64,000 nucleotides of DNA. Source: Straminergon stramineum (taxonomy: Eukaryota > Streptophyta > Bryopsida > Hypnales > Calliergonaceae). The notes beneath the pieces are model-generated. The model was not told the DNA's origin. It saw nothing but the letters and a program-made list of their open reading frames with translations, and made no database searches. Of the stretch, positions 47,739-57,920 are shown piece by piece; the stretch's first letter is position 1, and each line of letters opens with the position of its first letter. Location: the NCBI GenBank assembly GCA_963920665.1, contig OY987266.1, positions 2,547,001-2,611,000 of the forward strand, written 5' to 3'. The translations under genes and the position numbers were made by a program.

Positions 47739-48724
47739 GGGGAAACAACACACAGAGCCAAAGGACAAGTCCTTGGTGGCAATTTTTAAGTTTTTGAATT
47801 CAAAGCTATGTTGTTTTTTAATTAATTAATTAATTAATTTTCCTCTCCTCCAAAACTAAGACCAAGACCAATTCATAATATGGGTTTTTCATTCTCATGA
47901 GTATTTTGAAGAACTATTGGTTAGTTCATTGTTAGCCAGTGGATTTGGAAAGAAAAAAAAGAAAAAAGTTGGTTGCAATTTGAAAACATCAGGAAAAAAA
48001 TTAGTAAAAAAAATCTATTAAAGAACTCTATTTAGAGAATTTTTTTAATAGAGAAGAATGGAGTTGGATCAATGTGGGAATTATAGGAAAATAGCTTGGT
48101 AAAACTCAAAAAATATCTTGAATGTTGCACTCATCTCCCCAATGTAGGATTTTGAAGTTGATGTGTGAGAGTCTCAATGGTTGAGAAGAGGATAAAAACC
48201 CATCATTTCTATAAGGTAGAGAGATCTTAGGTTAACTTTGTACAAAGAAAGGTAAGCCACAAACCTACTAGAGGTGGCACAATATGATTGGGAGTAGCTT
48301 GCAAGAAGATTTTTTACACATTTTTGGCAACAAGAGTCCACACAAGCATTGTTGATGATGAAAATAAATTGTGTTTGTCATGTAGTGAATGAAAATAAAT
48401 CCTATGTGATTTACAAAGTTGAAACATTCATATCTCATTTTATATTGATTATATTATATTATTATAAAGGATTTTTTTAACAAAAACCCCAAATGATTTG
48501 TAAAGTTATTTTGATGTTTATACATTGAATTCTAAAAGATGAGGTTATTCAAAGGTGGAAAATGACACCAAAGGCTATTCTAGTAACAACATATAAATAT
48601 AAAATACCTGGATTAATCTATGTCTAATAATAGCTTCATTTCTAAATTTTATTAAAAAAAGTTCAATTGTGTTGATTTTAGTGAAGACATTAAATTAGTT
48701 TCACATGCAAAATTTCCATTTTTC
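47739..48724. other. A+T-rich spacer, no gene seen
   Basis: An (ATTA)-rich run at 47818-47838. Nothing else recognised. Confidence 0.4.
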
Positions 48725-48950
48725 TACTACAAGTAGAACCTCCCTTCGTGCATGGTGTCAAGACTATGTACTAAGAGAGATTTATGCATTTAGAGAAGCC
48801 ATAGGGCCACTTGTCATTTCATCTTGAATCATGCACCACATGTCTTTTTTCATCTTGAATTGTGGGCATGGGCTGCCTACCATCTACAAACTCTCTTAAT
48901 GCATATTATGTTCCAAGGGAGGTGCACTAAGAGAGGTTCTACCTATAGTA
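48725..48950. mobile_element. Family-G MITE, copy 1 (226 bp)
   Basis: The ends TACTACAAGTAGAACCTCCC and AGAGAGGTTCTACCTATAGT are imperfect inverted repeats, and most of the element folds back: CATCTTGAATCATGCACC and CATCTTGAATTGTGGGCATG also recur directly inside. Copy 2 is at 63507-63705 in the opposite orientation. Confidence 0.8.
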
Positions 48951-49577
48951 GAAAACAACTTCTAATTACAAATCATTTTAATTTTATCTTTACACCTCAA
49001 CATAACCCCTTAAAGATAATTGTCCCTTGATCTAACAATAAAATGATGGGGTAGATTCCTACAAAGTCAATTTTCACCGGATACAAGGCAAGTACACTAA
49101 CCAAACTTGCTTGGAAACAAAGGGATTTGATCAATGGATACCTCGGTGAAAAATTATGTTATCTCAAAACATTCAGGTAGTTCAGGCATCCTTTGCTTAG
49201 TTGCTAAACTCCTCATCTATATCTAAAATTTTCCTTTTCTGTAACTTATATGATAGAGTATTCAGTTTTTAAAAGAAAAAACAATTTAAATTCAAAATTC
49301 TGAGTCCAAGAGGGACAAAATTTATTAACTATGTCATGTAGTTTTGAATTTTTTTTCTAACTCCAAATGCTCTAATCTTGCAATATGCACCGAATCATTG
49401 ATTGATTTGGAAAAAATTCCACACATTCTAAATGTTTTTCTCGATGTTTATTTTTAAACAAATGGAATCCATTGCAAAACAACAATTATAAGACAGACAA
49501 GCCTTTTCTCGATGTTTTCAACACTCAAATTTGAAAACAACAAATTTCTTGAGAGCACAAGTACATTCACTTTGAAG
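48951..49577. other. A+T-rich spacer, no gene seen
   Basis: Nothing definite. A fragment GCTAAACTCCTCATC..GTAACTTATATGATAGAG has no recognised counterpart here. Confidence 0.35.
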
Positions 49578-49581
49578 TTAA

Positions 49582-50218
49582 CCCCTAAATGTCCAAGGCC
49601 TGTTTGGAGCTTTTTGAAATTTGCTCTAAATTGAACCAAAAGTCAACATTTTCATAAGTTGTACCAATTTCTTTTGAATTGTAATTGTACAAATTCACAC
49701 TAGACATGTTAGAGATCACATAGGAAAAGAAAACATAACAATATTACTTCTAGATTGAAAGATTATAATGTTTGATCATGAGGGTGGAAAAATTATGAAA
49801 AATTTTCAATTCACTTTTTGCATGTCAAATCTAAAAAGTTGGTCACTAAAAAAATATGAGGTTATAGGCCCTAGCATGCACAACCCCAATCAATTTATGG
49901 TTTTTCAAAATCTATTCTACGATTTTTGTAAATGAATTTCTAATGTGATTTTGCCTCCAAGATCTAGTGTATTTGAGGCTCATTTCCAAGAGCTCGCAAC
50001 ACTACGGGAAGTCAAGATTGCACTGGGTATCCATGTACAAAATCTTCAATAGAAAAATCAGAATCCTTTATTTTTAAGATCAACTATTTGATCCTAAAAC
50101 TAGACTTCAAAAAAAATTCTCCAAAAATATAAACTACTAATAATAGCAATTTGGTTGGGTTTTACTTAACTTCAAAGTTTTCTAAACACCACATTTGGGT
50201 GCCTTGGGCATTTAGGGG
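49582..50218 (+). mobile_element. Family-B TTAA element, copy 1 (637 bp)
   Basis: It starts CCCCTAAATGTCCAAGGCC and ends GGTGCCTTGGGCATTTAGGG, a terminal inverted repeat of about 17 bp, with TTAA at 49578-49581 and 50219-50222. It is nearly identical to the next copy. No open frame. Confidence 0.95.
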
Positions 50219-50401
50219 TTAAAGTACCAAGATTGAAATTATGTATCTGTCCTTCGTCACTTTGCCAAATCGGCTGTTTTTTTTCATGATTATTCATTTT
50301 TTAATTTCTTTTACGCAAGTGAAAGAGATTTCTGGAGTACTTCTGAACTTCAATAAAAATCACTTATATTCTGCAATTTTCATGCAAAGTCAACTTATTA
50401 A

Positions 50402-51038
50402 CCCCTAAATGCCCAAGGCCTGTTTGGAGCTCCTTGAAATTTGCTCTAAATTGAACCAAAAGTCAACATTTTCATAAGTTGTACCAATTTCTTTTGAATT
50501 GTAACCGTACAAAGTCAAACTAGACATGTTAGAGATCACATAGGAAAAGAAAACATAACAATATCACTTATAGATTGAAAGATTATAATGTTTGATCATG
50601 AGGGTGGAAAAACTGTGAAAATTTTTCAATTCACTTTTTGCATGTCAACTCTAAAAAGTTGGTCACTAAAAAAATATGAGGTTATAGGGCCTAGCTTGCA
50701 CAACCCCATTCAATTTACATTTTTTCAAAATCTATTCTACAATTTTTTAAAATGAATTTCTAATGTGATTTTGCCTCCAAGATCTAGTGTATTTGAGGCT
50801 CATTTTCAAGAGCCCTTAACACTACGGGAAGTCAAGATTGCACTGGGTATCCTTGCACTAAATCTTCAATAGAAAAATCATAATCCTTTATTTTTCAGAT
50901 CAGCTTTTTGATCCTGAAACTAGACTTCAAAAAGAATTCTCCAAAAATATAAACTAATAATAATAGCAATTTGGTTGGGTTTTACTTAACTTCAAAGTTT
51001 TCAAAACACCAGAATCTGGTGCCTTGGGCATTTAGGGG
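50402..51038 (+). mobile_element. Family-B TTAA element, copy 2 (637 bp)
   Basis: It starts CCCCTAAATGCCCAAGGCC and ends TGCCTTGGGCATTTAGGGG (perfect terminal pair), with TTAA at 50398-50401 and 51039-51042. It has the same length and orientation as copy 1, differs from it at only a small fraction of bases by eye, and is separated from it by 175 bp of unrelated DNA. Confidence 0.95.
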
Positions 51039-51330
51039 TTAAGAATGAAAAATGAGAATTATCCATTTGTTTCAAAAAAACAAAACAAAACAAAACTGAA
51101 AACTGAAACAACACCCAATCCACTTGAACGTCTACTTCCTTGAAATCATGCAAAGATATAATCCACCAGTTTTTCTCTGCCCTGCCGTGGTTGTTGGGGT
51201 TCTCGAACTTTATTCTCCCTGGTTCCATGAACCATCTATTAATGTAAAACAAATATAGAAAATTTAAACCAAGTTTCACCAATTAAAAAATCCAAAAGAC
51301 GGACATGCAGAGGCGCAAGGATATTCGCTG

Positions 51331-51525
51331 ATGAGGCAGCTTGGCAAAAACTACTGTGGTTACCAGCTGGAAAGTTCGGACAGAAAACGCATGAAATTCA
51401 TTCAAAAGCGAAACAGAAAAGCGGAAGCCAGCCTGAGCTGGGCGACTGAGGCTGTGCAGCAAGTTCGCGGTTCCGCGGCTGCGCAAGAACTCGCGCTCGC
51501 ATTCATCAACCATCAATTTGCGTAA
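51331..51525 (+). CDS. Unrecognised small ORF (64 codons) at the edge of a G+C-richer island
   Basis: An ATG-started frame of 64 residues, rich in Lys, Arg, Ala and Gln with an amphipathic look (RKAEASLSWATEAVQQVRGS). The opposite strand is also open over the same bases. A consensus splice donor AAG|GTAAGTAT lies downstream at 51600, so this could be part of a spliced transcript. No family is recognised. Confidence 0.22.
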   Translation: MRQLGKNYCGYQLESSDRKRMKFIQKRNRKAEASLSWATEAVQQVRGSAAAQELALAFINHQFA

Positions 51526-52049
51526 ATCTCCGGGTGCAGTAACTCAGTTTTCGCCGTCAAAAGATATTCAATGTGACCCTCAAATAACTACTGTCGAGAA
51601 GGTAAGTATACCTAATTGGGACCCTAGCCTGCCCTCCACCTTACTACATCAGAATGCATGCCCCATCCACATCTCCAAACCTATAGATAGATTCAAGATT
51701 TGTCATTTTTTCTTGTGGCACAGATCTCACAAGACAAGAATGACTATCCTTCTTTTAAGTTCTAAAAATAATCAAAGAGGGGTGTACGTAGTGACGCAAT
51801 TAGTTGGTGGGTACAATTAGGTGTAACGTACTTACCTTATTGCATGCGTCAGAGTGTGCTCCACTGAGAGACGCATCATTTCATTTTCTTTGAAGGTTGC
51901 TTTCTTCTAAACGAAGACTCGAAGAAATGAAAAGGAAGTAGAAGCTATAACCTGGATCCCAAGTTTCGCTTCCATTCCATTCCTTTCCTTTTGATCACCG
52001 CAAAATCCACAAATTGGACTTCCCCCAAAAGAACTTTCTTTTTTCAAAA
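51526..52049. other. Spacer with a strong splice-donor-like site
   Basis: GAGAAG|GTAAGTATACC at 51597-51613 is an excellent plant donor. 51900-52045 is pyrimidine-rich and could be a 5' UTR for the frame at 52050. No domain is found. Confidence 0.3.
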
Positions 52050-52196
52050 ATGATCATATCAGCCCTCCTCTCGCCGGCCCTGCCTGCGCCTCGACTTCTC
52101 CGTTGCAATCGTCGTCGCGTGCGTTGCGCCGTAACCAATCAGTGCCGTCTCCGCGTCTGTGGGTCTTTCTGGTCCATCCGCCATTTCGGCATTTGA
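52050..52196 (+). CDS. Short ORF resembling an organelle-targeting peptide (48 codons)
   Basis: ATG in context AAAAATGATC opens a 48-residue frame that starts MIISALLSPALPAPRLLR and continues with an Arg/Cys-rich run lacking acidic residues, the composition of a chloroplast or mitochondrial transit peptide. It stops before any mature domain. It may be a first exon whose remaining exons I could not link, or chance. The opposite strand carries a 91-codon ATG frame (52059-52334), so the assignment is weak. Confidence 0.2.
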   Translation: MIISALLSPALPAPRLLRCNRRRVRCAVTNQCRLRVCGSFWSIRHFGI

Positions 52197-52365
52197 TGAA
52201 TGTGGATAGCGTTGCAAATCAGCGACTGATCGACTGATTGCGGCCCTTGAATGAATTCCGGCCAGCGACAAGCAAGCAAGCAAGGCCTGGTGATCAAGAC
52301 GACTGAAGACTGACGTGGGACCGCAGGTCGCCATTCATTACGTACCATATCCTCCCTAAGAACTC

Positions 52366-52373
52366 TTTAAATA
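52366..52373 (+). promoter_or_regulatory. TATA-like box
   Basis: TTTAAATA is followed about 30 bp later by a pyrimidine-rich TTTTCACTCATCG context suited to transcription start. The downstream 280 bp contain no ATG, so the transcript, if real, would have a long leader or be non-coding. Confidence 0.4.
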
Positions 52374-53245
52374 CCGCCCTCCAATTACCCATTTTCACTC
52401 ATCGATCTCTCCTGGACTCACTCACTCACTGGGTGGCTTTCACTACCGCCAGCCGGTCCCCGTCCTGTGCCTCAACCGCCTTCCGAACCGTCCCTTCCTT
52501 TCCGTTCCTCACACTAGCTGCAGCAGTGGTGCTGGGCAGCAGCTCCTCGCTCTACGTACTCGGACTCGCTCGTCTTCCCGATATCAGTAGTTCCTTCGTC
52601 CTTCTCGTCGGTGGCAGTGTAGTTGCGTACGTGCAAGTAACGAGCCATTGTTTTTCCTCATGCTTTAAACTTCGGAGCGCCCCGCAAGCACGTCGCTAAC
52701 TCCGCTAGTCTTGCAGTCTCTAGCTTGTGTCCCGGGATAGAACTAGCTAGTGACTCAGTGACGGACCCAAACCATCCCACGCAGTTCTACCAGTACTACT
52801 ATCGATTTATCTGCTGGTGCAATGATTTCTCTCTGCTAGTGTACTGATTTCTGTCGGGCTCCTTATGGTCATCCTCGCTCCGTCGACATGGAGATATTTT
52901 TCTGTAGACTCCACGGTTTAATGATTCAACCTGTAGCGATGTCGTCCTCCTCCTGTTTTTAGCTGAAGGGGGTTTCTTCTACTTAAACAGCCAAGGATAG
53001 ACAGGAGACGGTACTGAATCTGTGGGCTCGCTGTCAGAATAGACGCGGGCCGTACTTAGGATTAGCTGGAGATTAATATTATTGGGAAACTAGTGGCCCG
53101 CTTGCCTGCCCTGCCCGTCAGTACGTCAGGAGTTTATCTGGTGAAATTATTTTTTTCATTCAGTTAGTGGTGCACTGACTGGGAAGGTAGCTCTCGAGAC
53201 CAACTCTAGAGTGGTACGAATCTACGCTGCGTCGAGCAGAATATT
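52374..53245 (+). other. Possible non-coding transcript region
   Basis: C/T-rich sequence after the TATA-like box. A frame open from at least 52433 to 52699 starts with GTG and is rich in Ser, Ala, Leu and Val, resembling a targeting or membrane peptide, but it has no ATG. A donor-like CAA|GTAACG lies at about 52637. No domain is recognised. Confidence 0.3.
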
Positions 53246-53393
53246 AGCTCTGCTGCAATGTCATGTATCTGCATCTGCACCTGCACCGCAGTCAGTGATC
53301 GTGAAGCTCAGCTACCATGTCCGAATGGGAAGCTGGCTGGACGCACAGACGATGGTGCAGTGCTTATGCAGAGGCGTTACATTGCAGCTGCTG
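53246..53393. repeat. Hairpin 1 of a tandem pair (40 bp arms)
   Basis: The left arm around GCAATGTCATGTATCTGCAT pairs with the right arm TGCAGTGCTTATGCAGAGGC..ACATTGCAGC over about 40 bp with a few mismatches; the loop is about 65 bp. A homologous hairpin follows at 53492. Confidence 0.7.
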
Positions 53394-53491
53394 ACCCGGC
53401 CATATATTCGCAAATAATCCGTCACCCCGGCCACGCACTCATTGTCACGTACATTACTACATTTACACCAAGTACCCCAGCATGTCAATTG

Positions 53492-53652
53492 AGCTAGTTG
53501 CAACGTCACGTCTCTGCATCTGCACCTGCACCAAAATGCAATTATGAAGTTGTGATGGAATTGCACAGTCGTGCCCAGATTTTGGCCATGATTTGCATTC
53601 ACATTCTTGCGTACTGGTGCAGTGCTCATGCAGAAGCATGGCGTCGTAGCTG
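53492..53652. repeat. Hairpin 2 of a tandem pair
   Basis: It shares TCTGCATCTGCACCTGCACC with hairpin 1, and its right arm GGTGCAGTGCTCATGCAGAA matches that of hairpin 1. The loop sequence differs, so arms are more conserved than loops. Confidence 0.7.
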
Positions 53653-56415
53653 AATCCAAGTCGACAATAGTGCATGCGTAGGCTTCAGTTATTAAATTAT
53701 TTTGCTTAAATTCAGTCGGGATTAGCTGACATCACATACGCGTGTACGTCTTGAGCTTCTGCGAGTGAATGTGTCTGAATGTGTCGTCAGCATCAACGGA
53801 AATAGCTTCGGGGAAATATCTTGGGGTTACAGAAACCCAGAGCTTCAACAACATTCAGTTTGCGGACGGTACGTATTCTGCTTAACGTAACTCGTCATGA
53901 GTGTAGCGCCGGCCCCTTGTGGAATACTACCTTTTCTGTTCATGGGAATGACATGTAGCCAATGACTGGTGCGGCGGTGGCCACCTCTTGCATGTGTGCT
54001 CTATTTTGCGGGAAGTAGCCAATGAGGCCATAACCTCCATTCCAATTTAATACTCTTTGTAGCAACTTGAGATACTGGGAACGAAAGTCCATGTGACTGC
54101 CGAAAGTTAATGTCGTACATCAAAGGCATCGAACAGTGCATGTGAAGAATTAATAAGAAACTTGAAAAGTTTCCAGAGAACAGAAAAATTTAACCTGATT
54201 TTTGTACCTCTTACCGATTCTGGAATCACGGCTCCAACCTAGCTTCAGTACGACAATATCTGTCCTTACCTCTTCTTTTCCCAGTGACAAGTGGACGTGA
54301 ATGTAATAGTTGTCTATGTCCAGGTATAGTTCCAAACGTGATTGAGCTTATGGTAATGAATGGGATGAGATTTTGTAGATATGAACATGCATTGTCATGA
54401 CAATATTGGCCAGCTAGGGATTTTTTTTGTCAGCTTTCCTCCTTACTCCAGTACCTTGATTGCTGCATTTTAGTAACTCTTGCTCTCTAATTAACACTTT
54501 CTCTTTACTGATATTGCTGGATGATTAATATTTAACCCTGGGATTGCATTTATCACTGAAGACCATACGGAACCTGATAGAAGGAGATATGAAACAGACG
54601 GGCTGCCAGACATTGACAGGCGGTTGCATCGCACTAACCTTGATACACATCCTAAAATAAGTACCACCTTCAATTCTCAATTTTACAGGATGGCGATCGA
54701 CTTCGTACCACTTCAGTACTTCAACACCATTTATTAATGCCACGTCAATCTCAGTCCCATTGGGTCAGCTGTATAGTGCTTCCAGCCAATACGGTGAAAT
54801 GGAACTCTCAATCAAACTTTCCATAACATGATTGTATTGACCGTACTGACATGTTATCCTATATCTCCAAACTTGGACTGATAAGCTGCAGAGCCTTTGG
54901 ATGTGGAGCCTCAATCAGCCCTAGAGTTCTTCTATATAGAGCTCATTCGAATAATTATTTTAGGCAGATTGCCCAATTAGCCTTAATCGATAACATATCG
55001 ATAGCTATGATTTAGTAAGTCGGGTCTTAAAATCAGCGCTGCATATTGACGTAGGTACCTGGTGGTGAACTGGACTATTTGTCGAAATAACGCTGCCCAG
55101 CTTTAAGTCGTGGTCTCAGATTGTTTCTATAAACTTTAAGACTTTAGAAGTCAGTGATACTTCGAAAGCCTCAATCGATCGACTTAGTCTTCTTTCCGCT
55201 TGTGAACTACCGGACTACCGCAGAGCTCGAGCGCTTTCTGCATAACTATCTACAGGCGCATGCAATTGTTTAACATGTCGACCACACATTGTGATAGCTA
55301 GGACTAGTGACTAGACAGGATGTAACATTGAAGACTCTTGCTTGACCCAAACGAGTCTATTCGAGCTCACATACCGATGTTGTCAATCAAGCTAGCTAGG
55401 GGAGAGGACGTAGTACTAAAAAGCTACTCAATTGATCTACTGCACTATTCTGCCGGTGACAGTACTGATTTATCAATAGATGTGTTTCATTCGTCGAAGT
55501 TAGACATGGATCGAACGAATACGGTCAGTGAATCACATCTGCTAGCTAATTGGTATGCAGGTCCGCCAAACTAGGAAAATTGAAGTTTTAAAGGACTGGT
55601 CTAAATCTAGCTATCTTCTGAATGACTGATCCAGATTGCTGCAGCCAGTTTTGGCTTTATTGATAATTATCCTTTCACTCACGGATTTTCCTGTTATAGA
55701 CCACTGGTGGCTAATTATAATCTCAGTGCTTCCAAAACTGGTTAGGTCGGCACTAGTGATGTGAACACGAATTTCGTCAATCGACACAATTCCATTGAAA
55801 TGGCGTTGTGGACCCCGAAAGAAAGCAAATGAAATGATTTGAGGAGTCGCGATGTACTAGCTGAAAATCGTAGATTAGCGGTGTGCAATATAGCCTGTGG
55901 AAATATCGTGAATTTCGTTAAATTGGCGATATTCCAGAAGCCAAAATTTGTGACATATGTCTTCATAAACTTAAGGTCTAAATTCAGGCCAAAAACTAGG
56001 GTAGTTAGAGAGCTTGATTTCAGACCGCACGTCCTGAAGACCTGAACCGCGGCAAAGTAATATCGTCAATTTGACAAATTGAGGTTAAATGCAGTTTGCA
56101 TATTAATTTGTATATCTGTAGGCTGATTGCTCCTTTCCCCGCCTCCGGGTGTCTAGCCCTTTCCTCCCCCCTGCCTTCGGGCGTGTACTTGCCTTCGGGC
56201 GTCTTTTCAGTAAGTTTCCACCCTCGAATGGGTTTCTCCCTTTTTATATCTGTAGGCACAAAAAGCAAAAGGGAATTATCAAAATGGCACATGAAATTCC
56301 GCCAATTGTAAAGTAACTGACTTTTTACATTGCCACTCACTGATTTCCGACGGTAAAATTATAATTTATTCAGCACTAAAACAGACTGCTGTTTTGAGTC
56401 CATTGATATCCGTAA
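53653..56415. other. Balanced-composition island, no gene recognised
   Basis: Open frames are short and without domains; one at 55377-55574 has an ATG and 65 codons but no recognised family. Around 56111 and 56245 the block TATATCTGTAGGC recurs, enclosing CTGCCTTCGGGCGT repeats at 56171-56205. GGCGATATTCC near 55927 foreshadows the palindromic elements downstream. Confidence 0.35.
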
Positions 56416-56592
56416 CAGATATTTCGTTAAAATGGCGGAATTCCTATGCCATTTTTTCATTTATTTTCTAGGACTAGTGTAGATTTCAGACCGCACGGTC
56501 TGAAATCTAGGAGATGTATACATTTCAGACCGCGCGGTCTGAACCTCAAAGTGCCAATTTTGTGGAATACCGCCGTTTTAACGAAATATCCG
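56416..56592. mobile_element. 177 bp TIR element enclosing two perfect palindromes
   Basis: The ends CAGATATTTCGTTAAAATGG at 56416 and CCGTTTTAACGAAATATCCG at 56573-56592 are imperfect inverted repeats of about 29 bp. Inside are two palindromes built on TTCAGACCG/CGGTCTGAA: 28 bp at 56481-56508 and 20 bp at 56524-56543. Confidence 0.7.
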
Positions 56593-56624
56593 TTCTGTTC
56601 ACTCTGTTTTCTCAGACAGTCGGA

Positions 56625-56775
56625 GAATTTCATTAAAATGGCGGTATTATTCCGGCATTTTTTGACATATTCCGTGTCACTTTAATGGAATGTCGTGCAA
56701 TTTTTGACATATTGTGCATCATTTTAATGGAATGTTGTGCCATTTCACCGTAATACCGCCATTTTAATGAAATTC
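56625..56775. mobile_element. 151 bp TIR element with perfect 25 bp inverted repeats
   Basis: GAATTTCATTAAAATGGCGG at 56625 is perfectly inverted at 56775 over 25 bp. The termini are homologous to those of the 56416 element. The interior repeats TTTTAATGGAATGTYGTGC twice. Confidence 0.8.
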
Positions 56776-56782
56776 AACATGA

Positions 56783-57065
56783 CTGTAAAATTATAATCTC
56801 AGTACTGAACCAGAGAGTTACGTTGTTTCGGCACTAGCTAAAGATATTCGTTCCCTTACTGATTTCTCCGACTACAGAATCATTATTTTTGTATTGAACC
56901 CGAGTGTTGTTTTCAATTGGCTGTATCGATACCTTTCACCTCCTGATATAATTCTTCGACTGTCGAATCAGAATTTCAGTACTGAACCAGAGCTCTATTT
57001 CGGCACCATTGATATCCTTTCAATCACTGATTTCTCCGACTGCTGAATTGGAATTTCAGTAAGTA
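56783..57065. repeat. Degenerate tandem repeat around CAGTACTGAACCAGAG
   Basis: CAGTACTGAACCAGAG occurs at about 56801 and 56975, and GATTTCTCCGACT at about 56862 and 57029; related blocks (TTGATATCC, CACTGATTTC) occur at 56340 and 56400. The units are roughly 100-180 bp and strongly diverged. Confidence 0.6.
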
Positions 57066-57687
57066 CTAAGCTACTCCGATCAACAGAGCCATTGCTTGGC
57101 CCGGCCATTAGCTGCGTGTGCCGCTGATCCAGAGGACTTCGGGGTTGATCAGTTGGCGTTCCGGCCGGAGCTGATCCAAGTTGGACACCACTGCACGTAC
57201 TAGCTAGCTCCGGACAATCATGCAGGGTACCGCGCGCTCGATTCGAAAAATGGGAGTTACGATTGTTTGCATGCCCGACAGAGGATAATATCATATTATC
57301 ATCGAAAAGGTTGGCAAAAGGTGCTGGATGCAGCTAGTACTCTGATACCGGTATTAAGTTACCAACTTGCAATGAAAGAGACAAAGGAGACCTTTCGCAT
57401 CCAAGTTGCGTTGCAAGAGACTTTGCTTTCATGTCCTACTGTGCTTCAGAATGGTGGATATTCTGAGCAGGGACAACCCCTCCGTCCGGGACAGCCGCCC
57501 ACTTGACTGTTAGTTTGAACTGAATCATCTAGGTCCCAGGTCCCAGGCTAGGTGCGCAGGGGTGGTTGCAATCCTCACCTCATGATCATGATCATGAACC
57601 TGCCTCTTGAATATTCACTCTGCCCTTAAAATTCATGCATGCACTTTCAAGTTGAAAACTCCAGTGAATGAACCCGTTCTTTTTTAA
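57066..57687. other. Spacer, no convincing gene
   Basis: A frame open from 57267 to 57506 begins with TTG and has no recognisable domain, though its composition (Gln, Lys, Ala rich) is protein-like. CATGATCATGATCATGA at 57581-57597 is a short tandem repeat. Confidence 0.3.
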
Positions 57688-57916
57688 CCCAGGAAGGACG
57701 GACTGGTGACCGTGGAAATACTCCCTTTGGAACCGTGTGACATCATCTACTTTATAAAATCCAAAAATATTCATGGGAAGTCATATTACTATAGAAAACC
57801 TACGCTTTTCTCACAAATTTCCGAGAATGAATAGTCGTAGTTATGTCCTACATAGAGAGATTCTTTGATTCCTTCTCATCCATCAGACACAAAATGTCCA
57901 TGTCGACGTTTAAGGG
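57688..57916 (-). mobile_element. Family-D TTAA MITE, copy 3 (229 bp)
   Basis: In reverse orientation it matches copies 1 and 2: GGTGACCGTGGAAAT, GGAACCGTGTGACATCATC and GAGAATGAATAGT are the complements of their blocks. It starts CCCAGGAAGG and ends CGTTTAAGGG, with TTAA at 57684-57687 and 57917-57920. Confidence 0.88.
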
Positions 57917-57920
57917 TTAA

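Noticed and set aside
47427..47768. 113-codon minus-strand frame
   Set aside because: It runs across a family-D MITE and both flanks, so it is a chance frame.
31261..51038. Telomere-derived interstitial repeats (TTTAGGG)
   Set aside because: TTTAGGG occurs only once per element end, never in tandem, and is part of the terminal inverted repeat.
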